Source: Luteococcus sanguinis
Lineage (GTDB): Bacteria; Actinomycetota; Actinomycetes; Propionibacteriales; Propionibacteriaceae
NCBI RefSeq assembly: GCF_039527675.1
Contig: NZ_BAAAKI010000024.1
Span: 1-64,000 of the forward strand
Direction of reading: 5' to 3'
Length of the DNA: 64,000 bases
Below, piece by piece: positions 58,618 to 64,000 of the stretch; the stretch's first letter is position 1; the number at the start of each line of letters is the position of its first letter. The notes beneath the pieces were generated by a model. That model had not been told where the DNA came from. It made no database searches and worked only from the letters and a program-made list of their open reading frames with translations. The position numbers were made by a program, and so were the translations under genes.

Positions 58618-60488
58618 GACTTCACCTCGATCTCGTTGATGCTGGCCTGGTACTTGTTGGACCCGATGTTCGGCAGGCTCGTGACGTAGACCAGCAGGTA
58701 ACGCGTTGTCACCGGCGAGGCGGGCTTCAGTTGCGCGGTGGTGCCGGCTGCGTCGATGCTGGCCACGGTCTTCCAGGCACTCGCCTTCGTCGTCGGCGCG
58801 CTGGTGGCGCCGGTGTCGTTCGGAACCCGCAGCTGGATGCCCGTGGGGGTGCCCTTCAGCCGCACGTTCACCTCGCCCACGCTGGCCTGCTGGCCCAGGT
58901 CGACAACCAGCCCGACGCCGGGCTTGAGCTTTCCGAACTTGGCCGAGTTCAGGTAGACGAGCGTCTGCCATGCCGTGGCCGGGTTGCCGTCCCAGGCGTA
59001 CTTGACCAGGTTGGGGTTCTCCTCGCCGTTGCCGTTGTCGGCGGTGGGGTCGAAGTCGTCCACATTGGTGGGGGTGTAGGTCTGCACCTCGTCCTCGCCA
59101 AGGATGCTGCCCGTGCCATCGCCGGTGGCCTTCTGCCAAGCGAGCCGCAGCAGCGACGCCACCAGCACCAGCAGCACCAGGCCAACCAGTGCCACCAGCC
59201 ACGGACGCTTGGTCGGCCGGGGCCGGGGACGCATGATCGTGGCCCCACGCACGACCGTCGGGGCATCGGTGGGGGTGTGCGGGGACGTGGCGCGTGGCGC
59301 CGGGGCGGGAACGGCGATGGGGTGTTCCGTGGCGGCTGCGGTGGCACCGGCGAAGGCGACGCCGGGAAAGGTGTGCTCCAGGGGAGCGAGCCGCCCGGTG
59401 TCGTCACCACTTTCGTAGGCGTCCGCGGCGTGCACCGGAAAGCGCATCCGGCGTTCCAGGTCGGCGGACGCATCGGCTGTCCCCAACACCTTGTTCAGGG
59501 CTCCCACGAGCTGGTTGGCGGTACGCAGGGGCAACTCGTTCTGGCGGGGGGAGGCCGACAGCACCTGGTCGCAGATGGTGTCCAGCGCCGGGCTGACCCC
59601 TGAACGCACCTGGCGGGGCGTGAGCCAGCCGCGCTGGTCCACCGGGGCCGGTGGCATGCCCCAGGGCCGGGCCTGGTCTGCTTCGTGCAGCTGGCCGGGC
59701 TCGGCCGGCCACCGGTTGACGAGGCTCGCGTAGAGCACCTTGCCGATGGCACGCACGTCCGCCTCCTCCCGCTCGGACCAGGCCAAGATGCCCTGGTCGG
59801 CGTCCGGATGCAGGGCGGCCTCGATCAGGAAGCCCACGACCTTGACCGCACCGGTGGCGGTGATGATGACCGTGTCGGGGTTGATCCGCTGGTGGAAGAG
59901 CCCCTCCGCGTGCACGGAACTCATCGCGTCGGCCAGCTCACGGGCGACCCAGGCCGCCTCCAGCGCGCTCAGCGGACCCTGCCTGAGCAGCTTCTCCATG
60001 CTCTCGCCAGGCGCGAACTCGCAGACAACCACAGCGGGTTCGTCGCCGGCCGGCTCGACGGCGTCCAGCACCCTCAGGAACCGCGCATCGGTCGCGGTGG
60101 CCGCCTTGCGGGCCGCGTCCAGGGCGTCGGAGGTGCGCGGATCATCGGCGCCCAGCAGGTGCACCAGCACCGAGCGGGAGAGCTTCTGATCAAAGGCGCG
60201 CCAGGTGGCCGTCCCGCCGCGCTCGGCGAGTTGCTGCTCGAGACGGTAGCGGTCGGCCAGGACGTGCCCGACGTGGGCGAGCGGCCCCTCGGATCCCGCG
60301 TGGCTGCCGGTCGGGGTGTTGACCGCCATCGCCGGGGGGAGGTCTTCGGTGTCGACGCTCCCATCAGACGAGAGCACGTCGGTGCCGAGGGTGTCCTCCT
60401 GGTCGGGGCCCTCGTCGGCCACCGTTGGCATCAGCTCGGTCTCCAGGGCGTCCACCTCTGCGTCGCGGTCGGTGTTCTCGGCGTCCAT
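58614..60488 (-). CDS. Membrane pseudokinase with C-terminal discoidin-like domain
   Basis: A 624-residue protein. After an acidic N-terminus (about 1-60), residues 65-330 form a Ser/Thr-kinase-like domain lacking catalytic residues: the HRD loop is degenerate (FHQRINPDTVII) and the DFG motif is replaced by VVGFLIEA. A single helix (about 425-447, WLVALVGLVLLVLVASLLRL) follows, then an extracytoplasmic F5/8 type C-like domain (about 465-624, with VKYAWDGNPATAWQT, VVDLGQQASVGEVNVRL). In M. tuberculosis the equivalent domain is fused to MurJ. ATG 60488 is preferred for its GAGGGG; ATG 60500 overlaps the DUF6049 stop and is an alternative. Confidence 0.75.
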   Translation of the reverse strand: MDAENTDRDAEVDALETELMPTVADEGPDQEDTLGTDVLSSDGSVDTEDLPPAMAVNTPTGSHAGSEGPLAHVGHVLADRYRLEQQLAERGGTATWRAFDQKLSRSVLVHLLGADDPRTSDALDAARKAATATDARFLRVLDAVEPAGDEPAVVVCEFAPGESMEKLLRQGPLSALEAAWVARELADAMSSVHAEGLFHQRINPDTVIITATGAVKVVGFLIEAALHPDADQGILAWSEREEADVRAIGKVLYASLVNRWPAEPGQLHEADQARPWGMPPAPVDQRGWLTPRQVRSGVSPALDTICDQVLSASPRQNELPLRTANQLVGALNKVLGTADASADLERRMRFPVHAADAYESGDDTGRLAPLEHTFPGVAFAGATAAATEHPIAVPAPAPRATSPHTPTDAPTVVRGATIMRPRPRPTKRPWLVALVGLVLLVLVASLLRLAWQKATGDGTGSILGEDEVQTYTPTNVDDFDPTADNGNGEENPNLVKYAWDGNPATAWQTLVYLNSAKFGKLKPGVGLVVDLGQQASVGEVNVRLKGTPTGIQLRVPNDTGATSAPTTKASAWKTVASIDAAGTTAQLKPASPVTTRYLLVYVTSLPNIGSNKYQASINEIEVKS

Positions 60489-60496
60489 CGGTCCCC

Positions 60497-62521
60497 TCAT
60501 CGTCGCGGCTGGCCCAAGTCTGCCACCGCCTGTTCGGCCCGGCGCTCACGCTGGACCTGTCGGATTCGCATCGCAGTCGCGCCCAGCAGCACCACGCCGG
60601 AGCCCACGATGATGATCCAGCCGATGCGCCCCATCGAGGTGGCGGTGATGGTCATCGACTGGGCCTCCCCGATCGGACGTCCCGACTCGGTCACCAGCTG
60701 GCCGGTGACGCCCACCTTGCCGTTGGCCTTCGCCTGGATCGTCACGCGGATCGTCTCGGTACCGCCGGCCGGGATCGACTCCAGCTCGGAGTCGGCCACG
60801 ACCAGGCGCTGCGGGTTCTCGCTGGTGAAGGTGGCCTTGACGCTGACGGCTCGGTCGAGGTGGTTGGTCACCGTCACCGGCACCTCCTGCTCGGCGGCGG
60901 AGGTAACGATGTCGGGGGTCACCGAGAGGCTGACGCCCTGACCGGTGGCGGCATTGCCGTAGGCCGAGCCCACGGCCTTGGCCCACCGCGCGGCGGCCGG
61001 ACGACGCCCGCCCCAGGCCTGGCTGATGGCACGCGGCAGCATCTTGCCCAGCGCGGTGGCGGCGGCCTCCGGTTGGTTGGTCAGCTCGCCCCAGACGGTC
61101 ACGTCACCGCCCGCGCGGTCGACCTGGTCGAGCCAGTTTCCGACCTCGACCGGCTCGATCTTCGCGAGCTCTGCGGTCGGTGGGTTGGTGATGGCGGCGA
61201 CCCGCTCGTCCAAGGGTTGCCAACTGCGCCACGGGGCGGTGGCCGTGCTCAGGGCGGCCTGTTCCGCGGTGGTCACGATCGTCACGGTGGGCGTGACCAG
61301 TTCGGTGGCCTGCAGCCGCCCGACCTTCTGCGGCGCGGTCGTCGTCGGGTCGGGGCCGGGGCCGCCGTCGTAGGCGTCGGCGGCGTAGCGAACGATCGTG
61401 GTGCCGTCCACCGTGGCGACCGGCGCGCTGCCCAGCTTGCCGGCGACGAGGACGAGCGCGGGGTCGAGGTCGGCGACGAAGGCAATCAGGTCTGCGTCCG
61501 CGGCCCCGTCACGAGGCGCGATGGCCAGCGGCAACTTCGCCAGCGCGTGGGTGCTGGGGACGGCGGCGGTTGCCTGGTCGAGGACGTCGTGTCGTCCGGC
61601 GGCCTCCAGCAGGGCGATGTCGGGGTCGCCATAGGGGGTCCGGTAGGCGTCGCCGCGCTCGATGAGGGTCCCCAGGTCGGCCAGGAAACTCTTCGCAGCG
61701 GCCTGCCCGGCGGCGGTCGAAGCGGTCGAGCCCTGGACGGTGTAGCCCTGCGCCATCACGGCCACGTCGTCGTAGAGGGCGGGGTCGATCAGCGCGGTCG
61801 CACCACTGGTCAGGGCAAGGTCCATCAGGGTGCGCAGGCGCCCGTCCAGCTCGGTGGCGAGGTGGTCGTCGGCGAACATGCTGCCCTGCAGCAGGCCGGG
61901 ACGAGAGCCGATCCGCACCACGACGGTGCTGGTCACCGAGTTGACTGCGGCGACCGGCAGCAGGGCCCGCGCGCGACCCAGGACGCCCGCCCGCCCGGCG
62001 ACCTTCACCTGGAGGCCGACCAGGTAGGCGGCCGGGGTGGTGGTGAAACCGAATCCCTTGGCACCGGCCAGGTCGCCCGCGACGGTGAAGTCGACGCTCT
62101 CACCGGCGTCGAGGGAGGTCTTCCCGGCGCTGACCTGGGAACCCTCGGCGGAGGTGGTGGTGATGTTGAAGTAATTCTTCCGGTCTTCGTAGAGGCGGGC
62201 ACCGACCGGGTTGAAGGCCGCGCTGTCGAGCGCCGCGGCCAGGCTCGGGGCGTCGCGGATCGGGTCCGTCGAGCGCCACAAGTAGACCTGCACCCCGCTG
62301 AGCGCCTCGGTGCCGGTGTTGCGCGCAGTGCCGCGGATGACGACCGTCCCGGTGCCGGTGGTGCTGGCCGGGGTGATGGAGGTGATGGTGAGCTGGACCG
62401 GTTCGGTGGTCTCGTCGGCCTGGGCGGGGAGCGCGAAGCTGGCCAGGAAACCGAGGAGTCCCGCGAGCAATACCGACAGGGCGCGCCGGGCGCGTGGGTC
62501 GGTCACTCGGGCGGGGATCAC
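60497..62521 (-). CDS. DUF6049 family protein (Rv3909-type)
   Basis: A 674-residue exported protein anchored at the C-terminus. A signal peptide covers about 10-36 (ALSVLLAGLLGFLASFALPAQA-D), followed by immunoglobulin-like strands (VQLTITSITPAS), a central region with LVAGKLGSAPVATVD and WQPLDERVAAI, and a C-terminal helix at about 635-655 (IGWIIIVGSGVVLLGATAM) ending in a basic tail. The family is found throughout Actinobacteria beside murJ/cca genes and its role is unknown, probably envelope-linked. GTG 62521 lies 9 bp after the cca stop. Confidence 0.82.
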   Translation of the reverse strand: MIPARVTDPRARRALSVLLAGLLGFLASFALPAQADETTEPVQLTITSITPASTTGTGTVVIRGTARNTGTEALSGVQVYLWRSTDPIRDAPSLAAALDSAAFNPVGARLYEDRKNYFNITTTSAEGSQVSAGKTSLDAGESVDFTVAGDLAGAKGFGFTTTPAAYLVGLQVKVAGRAGVLGRARALLPVAAVNSVTSTVVVRIGSRPGLLQGSMFADDHLATELDGRLRTLMDLALTSGATALIDPALYDDVAVMAQGYTVQGSTASTAAGQAAAKSFLADLGTLIERGDAYRTPYGDPDIALLEAAGRHDVLDQATAAVPSTHALAKLPLAIAPRDGAADADLIAFVADLDPALVLVAGKLGSAPVATVDGTTIVRYAADAYDGGPGPDPTTTAPQKVGRLQATELVTPTVTIVTTAEQAALSTATAPWRSWQPLDERVAAITNPPTAELAKIEPVEVGNWLDQVDRAGGDVTVWGELTNQPEAAATALGKMLPRAISQAWGGRRPAAARWAKAVGSAYGNAATGQGVSLSVTPDIVTSAAEQEVPVTVTNHLDRAVSVKATFTSENPQRLVVADSELESIPAGGTETIRVTIQAKANGKVGVTGQLVTESGRPIGEAQSMTITATSMGRIGWIIIVGSGVVLLGATAMRIRQVQRERRAEQAVADLGQPRR

Positions 62522-62530
62522 CCGTCCAGC

Positions 62531-63973
62531 CTAGTTGGACCGGGCCTGCCACCAGGCGAGCAACTCGTCCCTCGCCTGCTCGGGCCCGAGTGGGCCCGAT
62601 TCCATCCGTCGTTCCAGCAGGAAGTTGTAGGCCGCGCCCACCTCGCGTCCGGGACGGATGCCCAGCAGCGCCATGATCTCCTCGCCGTTGAGGTCGGGGC
62701 GGATGGCGTCCAGCTCCTCCTGCGCCGCCAGGACGGTGATGCGTTCCTCGAGGTCGTCGTAGGCGGCGCGCAACCGGGCGGCCTTGCGCTGGTTGCGCGT
62801 GGTGCAGTCGGAGCGGGTGAGGATGTGCAGGCGCTCCAGCTGGTCACCGGCATCACGGACATAGCGGCGCACCGCCGAATCGCTCCACTGGCCCTCGCCG
62901 TAGCCGTGGAAACGCAGGTGCTGCTCGACGAGCTGGGCGACGGCCTTGACCTCATCCGAGCTGAAGCGCAGCGCCTTGAGCCGCTTGCGGGCGAGCTTGG
63001 CGCCCACCAGGTCGTGGTGGTGGAAGGTGACGGTGCCGTCGTCCTCGAACTGGCGGGTGGCGGGCTTGCCGATGTCGTGCAGCAGTGCGGCCAGCCGCAG
63101 CACGAGGTCGGGGGCGTGCCCGCGGGACTTCTCCAGCTGGATGGCCTGGTCGAGGACGGTCAGCGAGTGCGCGTAGACGTCCTTGTGGCGGCGGTGTTCA
63201 TCCGTGGTCTCCTTCATCGCCGGCAGTTCCGGCAGCACGCGGGCGGCCAGGCCGGTGGTGACCAGCAGGTTCAGGCCAGGGCGGGGGTGATCGGTGAGCA
63301 GCAGCTTCGACAGCTCGTCGCGGACGCGCTCGGCACTGATGATCTCGATCCGGTCGGCCATGTCGGTCATCGCACGCTGCACGTCGGGTGCGACGGTGAA
63401 CTGGAGCTGGGACGCGAAACGGGCGGCCCGCATCATCCGCAGCGGGTCGTCGGAGAAGGAGAGTTGCGGGGTGGAGGGGGTGCGCAAGGTTGCGGCGGCG
63501 AGGTCCGCGAGGCCGCCCCATGGGTCGACGAAGGTGGCATTGGCGACGTCGTAGGCCATTGCGTTGACGGTGAAGTCGCGGCGGACGAGGTCGTCGGCGA
63601 TGGTGTCGCCGAAGCTGACCTCTGGCTTGCGGGAGTCGCCGCGGTAGACATCCGCGCGGAAAGTGGTGACTTCGACCTGGTACTCGACGCCATTGCTGGT
63701 CTTCTTCGCGCCGATGGTGCCGAAGTCCTTGCCGATGTCCCACACGGCCTTGGTCCAGCCACGCAGCAGGGCCTCGACGTCGTCGGGGCGGGCGGAGGTG
63801 GCGAAGTCGAGGTCGTGCTGGACGACGCCGAGCAGCGCGTCGCGCACCGGACCGCCGACGAGGTAGAGCTCGTGTCCTGCCTGCTGGAACAGGGTCGCCA
63901 GTTCGGCGACCACGGGGGTTGCCTGCAGCATCTGGGAGACCTGCTCGGTCTGGGTCTGGTCAAGCTCTGGCAC
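62531..63973 (-). CDS. CCA tRNA nucleotidyltransferase
   Basis: A 480-residue class II nucleotidyltransferase that adds or repairs the CCA end of tRNA. The head domain has LVGGPVRDALLG with the catalytic pair in DLDFATSA, then VYRGDSRKPEV and DDLVRRDFTVNAMAYD; residues 160-260 bind RNA. A C-terminal HD domain follows (LLHDIGKPATR, FHHHDLVG), possibly phosphatase-like. This matches M. tuberculosis PcnA, whose locus is the same. GTG 63973 gives MPELDQTQ. A NUDIX gene usually lies beyond, outside this window. The transcript likely continues into DUF6049. Confidence 0.93.
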   Translation of the reverse strand: MPELDQTQTEQVSQMLQATPVVAELATLFQQAGHELYLVGGPVRDALLGVVQHDLDFATSARPDDVEALLRGWTKAVWDIGKDFGTIGAKKTSNGVEYQVEVTTFRADVYRGDSRKPEVSFGDTIADDLVRRDFTVNAMAYDVANATFVDPWGGLADLAAATLRTPSTPQLSFSDDPLRMMRAARFASQLQFTVAPDVQRAMTDMADRIEIISAERVRDELSKLLLTDHPRPGLNLLVTTGLAARVLPELPAMKETTDEHRRHKDVYAHSLTVLDQAIQLEKSRGHAPDLVLRLAALLHDIGKPATRQFEDDGTVTFHHHDLVGAKLARKRLKALRFSSDEVKAVAQLVEQHLRFHGYGEGQWSDSAVRRYVRDAGDQLERLHILTRSDCTTRNQRKAARLRAAYDDLEERITVLAAQEELDAIRPDLNGEEIMALLGIRPGREVGAAYNFLLERRMESGPLGPEQARDELLAWWQARSN

Positions 63974-64000
63974 GAGGTGCGAGTCTACCTTTTGCCCGGC

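Overview
The window is high-GC actinobacterial chromosome around the replication origin. GTG starts, ATGA/GTGA gene overlaps, the order gyrA-gyrB-dciA-recF-gnd ... dnaN-dnaA | rpmH-rnpA-yidD-yidC-jag ... rsmG-parA-parB, perfect or near-perfect parS palindromes, and a sigM/trx/DUF6049/cca block all fit Actinobacteria. The gene mix suggests the Propionibacteriaceae or a close relative, but that family-level call is an inference. A run of 36 N at 12033-12068 shows that this is a scaffolded draft.

Layout. (1) 1-11998 is an exopolysaccharide locus: a partial unknown gene, a WecG/TagA glycosyltransferase, a Wzz-like chain-length protein, a Wzy/ligase-like membrane protein, a hexapeptide acyltransferase, two GT2 enzymes, an unrecognised GT-A-like protein, a GT4 enzyme, a Wzx-like flippase on the opposite strand, and a secreted malectin-domain protein. 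(2) 12069-20356 is accessory and signalling: a DJ-1/PfpI protein cut by the gap, a DUF5134-type membrane protein, an OmpR-type two-component pair, and a NarL-type kinase/regulator followed by a NatAB-like ABC exporter. (3) 20421-33842, mostly minus strand: tRNA-Ile, a DUF3566 protein, gyrA, gyrB, dciA, recF, gnd, then an aldehyde dehydrogenase/DUF779 pair and a YbaK deacylase set between gnd and dnaN. (4) 33843-37052 is the origin: DnaA-box clusters on both sides of dnaA, with a TetR gene between dnaA and dnaN. (5) 37053-44459, mostly plus strand: rpmH, rnpA, yidD, yidC, jag, a uracil-DNA glycosylase, a frameshifted membrane gene, a TetR-type gene, rsmG, parA, parB and four parS sites. (6) 44559-63973, mostly minus strand: DUF3817, SURF1, ddl, an aminotransferase, a GNAT protein, an Rpf/LysM protein, OsmC, trxA, trxB, a cysteine-rich metallothionein-like peptide, a secreted tripeptidyl-peptidase-like hydrolase, a SorC regulator with glpK, a small protein after sigM, sigM, a pseudokinase, a DUF6049 protein and a CCA tRNA nucleotidyltransferase.

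How it works together. The origin block supplies initiation (DnaA), the clamp (DnaN), recombination (RecF), supercoiling control (GyrAB) and segregation (ParAB-parS). The neighbouring block supplies ribosomal protein L34, RNase P protein and membrane insertion (YidC/YidD/Jag). The DUF6049-pseudokinase-sigM chain is translationally coupled and lacks the murJ gene that commonly sits in it. The left end reads as a complete Wzx/Wzy-type polysaccharide pathway, apart from the initiating phosphoglycosyltransferase, which is not in view.

Most notable observations: three DnaA-box-like 9-mers on a 21-bp period inside the recF stop region; a TetR gene embedded in the origin; a 12-cysteine peptide resembling mycobacterial MymT; the murJ-less pseudokinase operon; and an unrecognised GT-like protein and a malectin-fusion protein in the polysaccharide locus.
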